Of a stretch of 64,000 nt of DNA, positions 11,435 through 21,364 are shown piece after piece. The position numbers were made by a program, and so were the translations under genes. Source of the stretch: Pratylenchus scribneri (lineage: Eukaryota > Nematoda > Chromadorea > Rhabditida > Pratylenchidae); contig JAQSEB010000054.1 of NCBI GenBank assembly GCA_030063045.1, forward strand, positions 868,001 to 932,000, in the 5' to 3' direction. The notes under the pieces are model-generated. The model searched no databases, was not told the origin of the DNA, and saw only the letters and a list, made by a program, of their open reading frames with translations. Every line of letters begins with the position of its first letter. Within the stretch, counting starts at the first letter, position 1.

Positions 11435-12985
11435 TCAGCCACTGAAATTAATTTGTACGGCCTTTTCCGCCTCCGTCTCCACTCGACTTGCCGATGCTCG
11501 ACTAAAATTAGAATTGAAATTGACATTGACATTTTACAATAAATATTTGGACAATTTACCTGGCTTTTGCATTTCGAATGTCCGGTACTGGAATTGGCAC
11601 GGCACTTACCTGTAATTATTATATATAATTAATTAAATATATAATGCAATATTCACACTCTTTAAGAGTGTTTTTGACACTTTTATTTTTTATCTATTTT
11701 TTGTTATATTTTTCTATCCAATAATATAAATAAGCTAAAGAATCAATTAATTGAAAAAAATATGAGATTCATTTATTAATGGAATGGAAAGTCAATAAAA
11801 AATAAGAAAAAAAATGAGTCAACCTCACAATCAAGGTATTTTATATTTTCCCTCATCCATTTCCCTTTTTTGAGATACAGTATATTCCTCCAGGAACCCT
11901 AGAAAAAAGGACAAAGAAAGCAACAAAGGAAATGTGGGATGATTGTGCCTTAGGTCATATTCCATTAAAGAAATAAAGGCATTTTTCCCTCGTCCATTTC
12001 CCATTTCTGAGATACAGTATTCCTCCTTCTTTTCTGCAAGAAATAAAAATAAATAAAATGAAAAGAAGGCCATGAAGAAAATGGGGGATGGGATGAATAT
12101 GCCTTACTTACTTAGGGGCATTTCCATTAAATTTAATCAATTGAAATTTTATAATTGTATCAATTTTTGATCTATTATATTAAAACTTACCCCTTTAAGT
12201 ACTCTGCCCTTTGAATCGACTAAATTTGTTTGCAGCAAAATGTTCACCACATAATCTTTGCCGGCTGGTGGCGGAATCTATATTTTTTCAAAATATTTTT
12301 GAATTTTGATAAATTTAACGGTTCGAAATGCCGGTTTTGTCGATGTTCCAGCACTGAAAATGGCATCCGTTTGCTCCGGATTTGGCTAAATATGATAAAA
12401 TATATTTTTATTCATCAGATTTTCCGCCTTTTTTTATAATTTCAATCAGTTTTTTGGTTCATATCTAAACAAGGAAGAAAGGCAATATGCCATTTCCTAA
12501 ATGTCCTCTAAGTTGTTTTCTAATATTATAAAAATTTGTAAAATAAGCGATTTTAGTCAACAAATTCGGGTTTATTTCATTCAGAGGCATTTAACTTTAT
12601 TTAAAGCCTAGATTTTATAATTAAATGGCCAAATTATAAAGGACATTTTTGGCTTTCAAATGACATAAAGTTTCCTCGATTGGCGATTGCTTCATTGAAT
12701 TTTGACCAATAAACAATACAATTTACTAAAATGACTCTTTTTGTCCTGAATTTTTCCTATAAATATCATAAAATAGGAGATTCTTCACTTTTCTTAATGC
12801 TTTTTTCATAAAATGATAATAATGGAGAATACAACTTGAGTGACTGCTGCTGTCCCCATTCACCAATGGACTCAATCGGCGTTTGCTTTTTCCAATCTTT
12901 TGAAAAACCAATGGCGGCTTTTCAGAAATGGAATTTTGCTGAAACTGAAATGTTATTCTATTAAAATTTCGACAATATTTCACAA
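11435..12985 (-). pseudogene. Triplicated unknown gene, copy B: 3' exons with a frameshift
   Basis: Exons match copy C: about 12960-12840 (starts QNSISEKPPLVFQK..RRLSPLV), 12385-12320 (PNPEQTDAIFSAGTS), 12277-12191 (IPPPAGKDY..LVDSKGRVLKG), 11609-11560 (VSAVPIPVPDIRNAKA) and 11501-11435 (ending QINFSG, TGA). The last four are intact and in phase, but the first exon is shifted after RRLSPLV relative to copy C and loses its donor. The upstream exon is reduced to a short relic near 12990-13040. This copy is therefore probably dead, though the four 3' exons could still belong to a shorter transcript. Confidence 0.6.
12455..12710. mobile_element. Foldback element, family F1 (copy 2)
   Basis: The left arm GGAAGAAAGGCAATATGCCA with TAAATGTCCTCTAAG and the right arm with TTGGCTTTCAAATGACATAA are inverted relative to each other, as in the other F1 copies. 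It lies in an intron of gene copy B. Confidence 0.5.
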
Positions 12986-13486
12986 TTCACTTCCTCATTT
13001 CGCGCATTTCCTTTTCATCAATCTTTCACATTTCACTAATATGGAAATATTTTTCTTACAATTTATTTAATTAAATAAATTTCTATGATCAATTTGATTT
13101 ATAAATAAATAAAAAATGAATAATTTTTGGGTCGCTTTGATTTTTTTTAAAAATATAAAAATGAATTTTCTATCAATTTTTTTTTTATCAAAAATAGGCA
13201 TTTCATTTTTGTCGTTCCACATTGTCATTGCTCTGGGCCTCATCTTCTTTTTTTGGCCATTGTTGATCACCTTATAAAAAAAGAGCATTTTATTTATTTA
13301 AATATCTACTAAAATAAATAATGAGGTAATATTATTAATAAATAAAAGCTATATTCCAATCCCATTACCATTATGGTAATTATCTACTAAATTAATGTAA
13401 CGCCAGAAATTACATTTAAAATTCCACTATTTTTTCCCTAGTCTAAAAAAACCAATGAACTGGCAGAAAATCAAAAATAATTTAAA

Positions 13487-13898
13487 TTAACCATTGAGCC
13501 GGCGGCGCAATAACTTTTGGTCCTCCAGGTCCTCATCAAATTGCAAATTTTCATTGGCCGACCAGTGAAATTTTCCTCCATCCAGTTTGACAGTGGTGCA
13601 CATTGATTGGAATGCCCGATTGCAAGACAATTTTTTGGAGAAGGAAATTTCAATTCGGTCGAGGCATTCGCAAAATTGTGCATCAGCGTGGCCCCGAAGC
13701 AAACTTTGATCCCGGTAATTGACGCCGAGCCAATAGCAACATGTTGTTATGCGGTTTCCGTCACACGATGTGATGCCAAATTTGTAGGCAATGGTGTCAT
13801 TCAGCAGAAGCTCACAAACATGTGGGAACATTGGCGGAATCAACATCATAAGCATAGGGATAGGCGGCGAGGATGAGGAGAAAGGCAAAAATGAACAT
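13487..13898 (-). pseudogene. Cys-rich secreted protein with signal peptide in a different frame
   Basis: From ATG at 13898 the minus strand encodes a classic signal peptide (MFIFAFLLILAAYPYAYDVD), which stops after 28 codons. One frame over, a long open frame to 13487 encodes a Cys-rich chain (VCELLLNDTIAYKF, SCDGNRITTCCYWLGVNYRD, HADAQFCECLD). Joining the two needs a single-base shift around 13800-13820 and no intron fits. Either this is an assembly or sequencing error, a recently broken gene, or the second frame starts at its own Met. I do not recognise the cysteine pattern. Confidence 0.45.
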
Positions 13899-13969
13899 TT
13901 TTTTATCTAAATAAAAAAAATTAAAACTTGGAATATCTTTTAAAATTATGGAAAGGAAATTCAGTCAAT

Positions 13970-14830
13970 AAGGTGGAAAAAACCAAAATGGAAAAAGCCA
14001 ATATCCAGTAGAATAATGGAATGACCAAATGGCATAAAAATGCCGACTTCAAAGGGGGAATAATGGAACGGCACAAAGTCAAAAAAAAGGCTGCTTTGAA
14101 GGGGAAGGTTTAGATGGAAGCAAAGTTGGAGTTTAAGCAAGGAAAAGTGAATTTAGGATTGAGATTTTGTGCATTTATAATGGGAAAAGTTTGGATGGAA
14201 ATATAGGGGGAAAAAGTCAATTGGCCAACAAAATGCACATGAAGAGAACAGAGGGAAAATCGGGAAATTTGGCCAAGCGGCTAAATGGCTGCACATCGGC
14301 TTGTTTATTTTGAAGGGAAAAAGGGAAGAGGAAATATGGGTGGTCTGCTGGAGACTAATGCTGCTGACAGCTGGCTGCAATGGCAAACGGGGCCTTGTTG
14401 AATGATTGGAGATTGACTTGTGATAGAAATAAAAGAGGAATTGAATGACTTTGTTTTGTGGCCAAATCCTCTGAATGGGAAAGAATATAGATGGGAAAAA
14501 ATCGAGAATCGGCCTGCTGCTGAGGTGATCAACAAATCAGCAAGGGGAAGCGGATTTGGCGGATGAAATTTGAAGAAAAAGGAATAAGATGTGTTCCCTC
14601 ATCAGGGCGAAATGAATCGATTCTGGATTGGGATTTAGAGCGAAATTTCCAAAAATTGGAAGGAATTTTAGGACCAGCAGATATTAATAAAGGAGTGACA
14701 AGGTCATTTCCATTCTTTATTCAATATAATTTATGATGCCAATATCAAAGAAAAATTCAATAAAATATAAATTAAAATGTTCTCCTCCATCTTTGCTATT
14801 CATTTTGGCCATTTCTATCATCAACATAGC
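13970..14830. repeat. Segmental duplicate of 23845-24800
   Basis: Parallel blocks occur in the same order: AATAATGGAAC followed by GGCACAAAG or AGCACGATG, GATGGAAGCAAAGTTGGA, TTGGCCAAGCGGCTAAATGG, GGTCTGCTGGA, and GGAATTTTAGG followed by an AATTTATG..GCCAATAT block. No exon can be supported in either copy. Confidence 0.6.
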
Positions 14831-15384
14831 TGGGCAATCTTCTATTTGGACGGATTTTTACTTTTTTACATAATGGCGAAGAAATCTTAGATTGCTGATC
14901 CCAACCTCTAATTCTACCCCATGGCTTTTCGTCGTTTATTTACATTTGTGAATTTATTAAAATTAAATTGTTAAATAAATCCAAATTTATTCGCACATTT
15001 ATTGTAAGCAAATTACAAATGAGTGCTTCAAATAAGAAGAAACAGTTTTAAAGGAATAAAAAAATGTTTTTGAACAATAAAATAAATTAATCAAATAGAT
15101 TTCCATATCATCAAATTAATTTTTTAAATAAATAAATAAATAATTGAAAATTATTCACTGGAAAATTCTATTTATTATTCATTTAATTTTTTAATTATTT
15201 TTTTCCTCATAAATTAAGGCCCTGGCTAAACGGCTGCACACCGGCATATTGTAAGGGAAATTCGGTTGACACACAAATCACAAATTAGCTCAAAGCGGAA
15301 GGCACAAACTATCACTCTCACTTTATGTCATTTCTCATAATGATCATTGTACTGCCCCTTTCCCCTTCACAAATGATGATGAAT
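14831..15384. other. Intergenic stretch, no gene recognised
   Basis: AT-rich sequence up to a sharp rise in GC content at about 15390, where the retroelement island begins. The segment 15080-15200 resembles the 3' flank of the triplicated gene. Confidence 0.4.
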
Positions 15385-17229
15385 GATTTCCTCAGTTCAG
15401 TTGAGCCGAGGCGTTGGGACTGTCAATTTCATAGCTGAGAATGAGATAAACGTTTTATTAATTCCTTCGACTATTCAAATGAGTCATGACCAAAGAGTCT
15501 TTACCCAATTTCCCAGACCCATTCAAATTTCCATCCCCCAATGTCCATCTCGTCGTCGCACCTCTGAACCCAGCGCGCAACCGCTCACTGGTAGCACCGA
15601 ATGGTTCCGAGTAATTCGGGCAAAAGACGATCCATCGAAGCGAAGGAAAGGTAAGCTCAACCCAGAAGTCCCAAAGAGAGCAGTGCACTGCAAGGCCGAA
15701 AGGCCTCAAATAAATAAAATTCCGGGATCCCGATGAGAGAGAATCAAAATAAAAGAGTGGCCCCAAAATGAAGAAAAATAGAGACGAAAAGAAAAGGCCT
15801 AAAACGCAAAATCAAAGAATCAAAGAAATGAGAAGAAAAACGAAGATGAATTGGCACAAACTCAAGTCAAAGATGAGAAGAAGACAAAAAAATTGGCCCA
15901 GACGTGAAATTAGAGAAATTAGAAGAAACAAATACAAAAATGGCCTTAAATTCAAAAAGAGGAAGCAGAAGAGATGAAAATTGGCCTAAAATTCAAAACT
16001 TAAGAAACAAGCCGAAGAAGCAAAAAAAAATGAAAAAAAACAAAAAAAAAACGAAAGATGCGTAAAATCGAAATTGAGAGGCCAAACCCTGCCAATAATA
16101 TTAGAAATCGACAAGGGCAGAGAAGACAAGGGGCCCAATCAGAAAATGCAAAAGGCTAAACAGACAGGACAAAATTATGGGCGAATAACAAAGAAAACAA
16201 ACAAGCAAATGCAAAACCGAGCCGCCGAAAGGCAACAAATAAGCAAATCAGGCCCAGAAAAGAGACAGAACAAGTCGAAAAACTTATGTCATAGTAATGA
16301 GCTAATTAGAAAATCATAACTAGTTCCAAAGAAAACCAATCTCCCAAAATTTTTCAAACTCAAAATTCCAAACAAAACTTTGTACCAGTTGGAGATAGCA
16401 TTTTTTTGCCCAAAACCACTTAAGCCATTTGAGGTCAAAATCCCCCGGTCCAAAGGACGCACAGAATTAAAAAAGAAAGGATTGATGAAACATTTCCTTT
16501 CCCTTCTTTTCCATTTTACACCAACCGCTAAACGGAGTCGGCGGACCAAACATTCCACTCCTAAAGAGGAAGCGACAAGACCTTTCCCAGGTAAATGTAA
16601 GATGAAAATGTGATCAAAGGCCAATCGGGCATAGGCCGACACGGAAAGGACCCCATTAACGGACAAACAAAGGGAAGGGCAAAGGCAAAGTGGGCGATGA
16701 TTCTTATAATTCCATCCACTTTCCCAGGCAGCCATTCAAAGCAATTCTACAGCCATATTAATGGCCGGCAAATGGGAAAAGGCCTTTAATTCTCCGCCGG
16801 TCCCACGATTTAATCGTAATGTGTAAATAGGGATCAGAAATGGCAGCCATCTTTAATAAAAAAAAGCCGCCAGAGCCCCAGACCAGACCATTAGTCGGGT
16901 GGAAGTCCATCAGTGGACAAACAGCTAAGGAACTGCTGGGGAATTGAAGACAGGAGCTCACCATTCTTCATTTACCAACTCAAATCATCGGAGAGGAGCT
17001 CAAATAATAGGGAAATATTCAACTCCTTAAACTTTAGCAATTTTTTATAATTAACTGCTAATTTTAGCTATCAAAAATCAAATAAGCGAACAATCTATTC
17101 AAGAACCCCTGCAATTCGAGTGGGCCAATAGTTCTACCAACAACAAAGGCCCTAGAGAAGCGAAGTCGCCAAAAGGCGCCAAATAAGTAAAAGAAAAGTT
17201 AAGTGCCGAAAGGCAACAAATAAGCAAAA
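15385..17229 (+). other. Leader of the gag-env element, with repeated GCCGAAAGGC hairpins
   Basis: Composition changes to a GC-richer, A- and G-rich sense strand. Short open frames (15383-15736, 15768-15977, 16074-16319) are Lys/Arg/Gln-rich and unlikely to be independent genes. The sequence GCCGAAAGGC (a 3-bp stem with a GAAA loop) plus a downstream CAAATAA(G/A)(C/T)AAA occurs at 15695, 16224 and 17205, with a variant GCCAAAAGGC at 17168, and again inside the coding region at 18862. The copy at 17205 ends just before the gag ATG. Donor-like GTAAGC (15650) and acceptor-like TTTCCCAG sites suggest a spliced leader region. No flanking LTR was found by eye. Confidence 0.5.
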
Positions 17230-17655
17230 ATGTCTCAAAATGGTGGAAACAGCAAACGAAATGAAAACGAAGAGGACTCCTCCCTGGATGTGACAGCCAT
17301 TGACAAAAACTTTTGGTATGATAAGACCAATGTTAAAGTTCAAGATCTGGAAAAAGCCCATGGCGATTTAATTGCGCTGGAAGACGGCGTCAACCGATCT
17401 CTAAGCCATTTGAACCGAAATGTTAGTACACAGGCCAAAGCGATGAATGACATGTCCGATCGAATAAACGAAAACTTCACCACACTGTCTAAACAGATTG
17501 AAAGCTTTGACGAACAATTGGATGATCTCAGGAAACAAATGCTGGAAAAACTCGAACACAATGAGGAAGCGTGGAGGAATGGTAGATTTAACCATCAGCC
17601 CATGGACTTTAATCAACCAATGACTATGCAAATGAACCCATTTGGACAACCATAA
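17230..17655 (+). CDS. Retroelement Gag, N-terminal part (ends at an in-frame TAA)
   Basis: 141 codons starting MSQNGGNSKRNENEEDSS. Residues about 30-110 form a heptad-rich region (NRNVSTQAKAMNDMSDRINE and following) predicted to be coiled coil, then a Met/Gln/Pro-rich linker. The TAA at 17653-17655 is in the same frame as the next ORF, so this and the next entry form one reading frame interrupted by a single stop. That could be a readthrough codon or an inactivating mutation. The start is supported by the hairpin motif directly upstream and by the absence of upstream in-frame ATGs. Confidence 0.7.
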   Translation: MSQNGGNSKRNENEEDSSLDVTAIDKNFWYDKTNVKVQDLEKAHGDLIALEDGVNRSLSHLNRNVSTQAKAMNDMSDRINENFTTLSKQIESFDEQLDDLRKQMLEKLEHNEEAWRNGRFNHQPMDFNQPMTMQMNPFGQP

Positions 17656-20355
17656 AAGCAATCGACGCCTATCCAAAATCGGAACCAACAGCCACTCTTT
17701 CCACCGCATAACAATGCCGCCGTTGAGTTTGAGGATGGCTCCCTTTTCAGCTTAAATACGCTGACATCCAATGGTGGAGTTGAAATATTCGATGGGGAAT
17801 CTGTCTATGCATTCGACCAATGGGCTGAAAGGTTCAGAGACTATCTGGAAGCAGGCGGACGAAATTGGAATGACAAGGAAAAAGTGGCTAGACTCAAACT
17901 GGCACTCGGGCAATCAACAAGGGTCCTGTTTAACAAATTATCGGACCAAGAAAAGAGCACGACAGAAACAGCCCTGAAACCATTAAGAGCCAAATTGGAT
18001 TCACCACAAAGGAGAGAGATTGCCAGGTTCAACCTTTCCCTTTGCAAACAACAGGAAAATGAATCAGTTGATGCGTTCCTAAAACGATTGGCCCCATTAG
18101 TTGAGGTAACAAATCCAGGCCTAGATGAGGATGCAAAGGAGCAGAAAATTTGTGAAGAATTGCGAGGCCGAATAAAACCAAGTTTAGCCAACATGATGAG
18201 ACTGCTTGGCATGTCGAGAATGGTCAAGCTTGACGAATTTAAAGAACGAGCCGAAGAAGTGGAAGCCGTTCTGAGAAGTGAAAAAGGTGGCAAATCATCA
18301 TTGGACCAAGCGATCAACATGCTAAAAAGTCAGGCCATACCGGAAAGTGGAATTGGGAACCGAACAGGTCAGAATGGGAACCAAAATCCGGGTCCCTCCT
18401 TTAGAAGATTCACACCAGCTGAGGGGCAGAGAAGCAATAACAGAGGCCGATCGTGGAATGGACCAAATCGAAATCGCAATTGGAACAATCAACAAAGACA
18501 GAGTGAACGAAACTGGTCAGGACGGCCTGTCTGCTACAATTGTGACAAAGTCGGGCACATTGCTCGCGATTGCCGGGCCAGAAAAGCCCAATTCAACAGC
18601 AGATGGAACAACAACAACAATAGCAGGCCAACACAACCAAGGCGGAATAATTCAGCAAATTTCACGCCACTGGGAAACCAAGTCAACTCAGTGGAAGAAA
18701 GAAGATGGATCCCAGTTGAAGAAGCGGTGACGATGATGCAGAACATGCACATGGGATCGAATGAAGAAATGCCAAGAGAAGAACTCAGGTCAGTTAGCCT
18801 AAATTCGAGCATTGGAGAAAATGCTAAAAGAGCACAACCCAAAATGGAGAAAGCAGAACCTGCCGAAAGGCAAAATATAAGCAAAATCAATAAGACATCG
18901 AATTGGGAAGGAATTGGTCCGGGATTAACCAAGGTAATACTTGGAAGCCTGACTCTTTTGACATTGCTCACCATGGTTCTCGGGCAAACAACCGTACAGC
19001 CCGAACATCCACTCATTTGCCAGAAACAGAAAGAAGGAGTCTTATGGGAATTTCCACAATATTCCGCATGCTCTGCCTTACATGTCAATAAGTCAAAACT
19101 GCCAATACACAAGGCATATACGGTTTATCTACCCAATAGCATCCAACATGAGGTCGAAGCATGGGCGTGCCGCAAGATCAAGAAAGTCATTCGCAAATAC
19201 ACAAGCTTAAGTGGGGTCCCCGTTAGGGATCCACTCGAACCAGAAGCATTGGAAATAAGTGCAGAAGAATGCAGACAGATGATTGATCAGCAAAAATGCA
19301 GCGAAGGAGTGATGAAAAACGAATCAGGTTTGATCCACACCGACAACAAAATTGACTTGTCTCCGAGATTTTGGCTCGTTGGAACCTTCAATTGGAAGCC
19401 AGCAATTAGCAAAAACTGCTATTTGTTTAAAACAACAATTTTGACAAGGTTTGGGGAAAAATCAATCGAAACGCCTTTAGGCACAACCGATTGTTCAATT
19501 GAGGAAGGAAAATGCACAATGGCAGACAAAACAGTTCTAATCTGGAATGCCAAATTGGCTCCACAATGCGAATTCAAAAGGCTGGGGGTGTGGAAAGGTT
19601 TCCAAGTGGACAATACTTGGATTTCCAGCGAACTCAGTTTTCGTCTCACCTTTCCTCCAAAAGTTGACAAGGTTTACTCCTGCAATATCGGACTTTCACG
19701 TTCATATGAGGAGCCCGCGGTCACGGAAGCCGACGATGGCACCACGTTGGGTAGCCCTATTCACCCAGACAGTGATGAAAGACGGAAACCTGCCTACATA
19801 GAATTTAAGAAAAAGGTGAACTCGATGAGAGGCAAAAGAGAAGTGGAAGGCTGGGTAAGCGAGTCTGAAGCCGATGCCAAACTCTCATATCTGGACGACA
19901 GGCTGACCGAATTAATGACCACCTCCTTCACTCAATCACTCAAAATGATCTGTGACTACATGGAAGAAACCAGAAGATGGGCGATGTCGAGTATCATGAC
20001 CTCACCAACGGGATTTGCAAGAGTAGTGTTCAATGAAAGCAGGTTAGTTGCAAGGAGGGTGAGCCAAAATTTGTTACAGGTCTGGCCATGTGCAGAATTA
20101 AAATCGGATGATTATGTGTTTGTGGGAATTGGAACAAAAGAAGGAAATAAGGATTGCTTTGATCAAATTCCCATTAAATTTAGGACCAATGGTGGAGAAT
20201 TTGCAGCCTTTTTGGATCCGGTAACGATGATTATCAACCCGACAGCCAGAAAAGCACCATGTGCCGAATATCAGAAGCAATGGGTCAAGATTGGGAATAG
20301 GACACTCGAATTCGATCAGATCACTGGCCAAGTGACAGAAGCAAAAGTGAAGTGA
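17656..20355 (+). CDS. Gag capsid/nucleocapsid fused in frame to an envelope-like glycoprotein, no pol
   Basis: The frame is open from the TAA at 17653 to TGA at 20353-20355; the first ATG is 17884 (823 codons). The N-terminal part is retroelement Gag: a helical capsid-like region (FDQWAERFRDYLEAGG, ARFNLSLCKQQENESVDAFL), then basic Arg/Asn-rich sequence and one CCHC zinc knuckle (CX2CX4HX4C, 18532-18573) for RNA binding. After a short linker the frame enters a hydrophobic segment (18930-18985, VILGSLTLLTLLTMVLG) that looks like a signal peptide. Then comes a Cys-rich ectodomain with FWLVGTFNW, GTTDCSIEEGKC and VWKGF motifs and a furin-like site RGKR at 19828-19839. This is typical of a viral class fusion glycoprotein; resemblance to arthropod/nematode retroelement envelopes is from memory. 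Protease, reverse transcriptase and integrase are absent. No C-terminal membrane anchor is visible, so the envelope is probably truncated. Codon and base use are GC-richer than neighbouring genes. Confidence 0.75.
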   Translation, partial: KQSTPIQNRNQQPLFPPHNNAAVEFEDGSLFSLNTLTSNGGVEIFDGESVYAFDQWAERFRDYLEAGGRNWNDKEKVARLKLALGQSTRVLFNKLSDQEKSTTETALKPLRAKLDSPQRREIARFNLSLCKQQENESVDAFLKRLAPLVEVTNPGLDEDAKEQKICEELRGRIKPSLANMMRLLGMSRMVKLDEFKERAEEVEAVLRSEKGGKSSLDQAINMLKSQAIPESGIGNRTGQNGNQNPGPSFRRFTPAEGQRSNNRGRSWNGPNRNRNWNNQQRQSERNWSGRPVCYNCDKVGHIARDCRARKAQFNSRWNNNNNSRPTQPRRNNSANFTPLGNQVNSVEERRWIPVEEAVTMMQNMHMGSNEEMPREELRSVSLNSSIGENAKRAQPKMEKAEPAERQNISKINKTSNWEGIGPGLTKVILGSLTLLTLLTMVLGQTTVQPEHPLICQKQKEGVLWEFPQYSACSALHVNKSKLPIHKAYTVYLPNSIQHEVEAWACRKIKKVIRKYTSLSGVPVRDPLEPEALEISAEECRQMIDQQKCSEGVMKNESGLIHTDNKIDLSPRFWLVGTFNWKPAISKNCYLFKTTILTRFGEKSIETPLGTTDCSIEEGKCTMADKTVLIWNAKLAPQCEFKRLGVWKGFQVDNTWISSELSFRLTFPPKVDKVYSCNIGLSRSYEEPAVTEADDGTTLGSPIHPDSDERRKPAYIEFKKKVNSMRGKREVEGWVSESEADAKLSYLDDRLTELMTTSFTQSLKMICDYMEETRRWAMSSIMTSPTGFARVVFNESRLVARRVSQNLLQVWPCAELKSDDYVFVGIGTKEGNKDCFDQIPIKFRTNGGEFAAFLDPVTMIINPTARKAPCAEYQKQWVKIGNRTLEFDQITGQVTEAKVK

Positions 20356-20769
20356 ATGAGCAGAATGGACTGGACACAAATCAAAGCACCAAAAATCTCC
20401 CCTAAAATTTTAAACCATTTGGTATTGAATAATGTCACCGACTTTGCCACAAACGCATTTATTGCTAGCGTAGCCAAGGTTACTGCAATCACCTACAGAA
20501 TTCAGAGCTCCGACACAGTTGTACTGCCAGACTTCCGAGTTGGCTCGAATTACCTCATCCCTGATCATTTGCCGTTCCATCATGCGGATGAACAAAGAGT
20601 GCATGAGCCCTGGACGATCAAACGAGTCCATCGAGAAGAGCGCATCCACAGTTTTCCACCGACAAAAAGTAACTGGGAAGATCTTAAATTTCAGGAAAAA
20701 AATCATGGCTGTGGGCATTGCCGTGGAAATGGACCAGATCCGAAAGGATCAAAAGAAGTACACCCTTGA
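20356..20769 (+). CDS. Accessory ORF downstream of the envelope, same frame after TGA
   Basis: 137 codons, beginning with ATG immediately after the envelope TGA and in the same frame, so readthrough or termination-reinitiation would extend the envelope. No domain is recognised. The end is basic and Gly/His/Cys-rich (NHGCGHCRGNG). Its 3' third overlaps the next ORF in another frame. An antisense Cys-rich frame across 20410-20718 also exists, so which frame is real is uncertain. Confidence 0.4.
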   Translation: MSRMDWTQIKAPKISPKILNHLVLNNVTDFATNAFIASVAKVTAITYRIQSSDTVVLPDFRVGSNYLIPDHLPFHHADEQRVHEPWTIKRVHREERIHSFPPTKSNWEDLKFQEKNHGCGHCRGNGPDPKGSKEVHP

Positions 20770-21232
20770 GGTAATCCCAGTAATCGGACGGGTGCGGACT
20801 GAGAGCTCAGCGATCATTCGCTTCGAGCATGAAGTGTCATCGAAGGCCCAACTGGTTGAAGTGGCAAAATGGTATGAGGAAGATGCGACGGTTCAAATCA
20901 CAGTCAATCAATTTGGCAAGCCATGTGCCATAGGTTTTGTCCTTCGCACCCAACGTGATGTGAGGGGAGCGGGATACAATTTTGGGCTAGAGTTAATCGT
21001 CAGCCACCAACCGGCAAGAGGGGAGGACAATTGGCATGATTGGGAGTCATTGAGGGACGGACGTGTGCAAATAATGCACGTAAGACCTCTTCAATCAATT
21101 GATGTACTTCAGTGCCGAATGGAAGCACTCTCCGGAAATCTCTTCACCACAGCGGCGCAAAAGAATGATGGATGTGGAACAATTCTGCGGGCACTGCTCG
21201 GAAGGGAGGCTCAAAACAGCCGTATTATATGA
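20705..21232 (+). CDS. Accessory ORF 2 of the gag-env element, function unknown
   Basis: 175 codons from ATG at 20705 (the same frame is open back to an ATG at 20519) to TGA at 21230-21232. The predicted protein is mixed alpha/beta (RTESSAIIRFEHEV, DATVQITVNQFGKPCAIGF, GYNFGLELIVSHQPARGED) without signal peptide or membrane segment. I do not recognise it. Base composition matches the element and drops back to AT-rich directly after the stop, so the ORF marks the 3' edge of the island. Confidence 0.5.
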   Translation: MAVGIAVEMDQIRKDQKKYTLEVIPVIGRVRTESSAIIRFEHEVSSKAQLVEVAKWYEEDATVQITVNQFGKPCAIGFVLRTQRDVRGAGYNFGLELIVSHQPARGEDNWHDWESLRDGRVQIMHVRPLQSIDVLQCRMEALSGNLFTTAAQKNDGCGTILRALLGREAQNSRII

Positions 21233-21364
21233 ATTGTTTCTTTAATTTATATTTTATAATGCGGAAAATTGGCATTCATTTATTTCGGTCCATCTTTCCT
21301 TCACATAAATAGCATCAGACGATGACGAAGGCTGATAAAAATTGAATGTGATAAAAAAGGGGAA

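Noticed and set aside
15383..15736. 117-codon frame at the start of the gag-env island as an independent gene
   Set aside because: It contains a good splice donor, lacks recognisable domains, and shares the leader's hairpin motif, so it is more likely part of the element leader.
16289..16735. 148-codon minus-strand frame in the gag-env leader
   Set aside because: Antisense to the element, no start support, and no recognisable domain.
17405..19112. Minus-strand frames of 102-192 codons across gag
   Set aside because: Shadows of the strongly coding plus strand.
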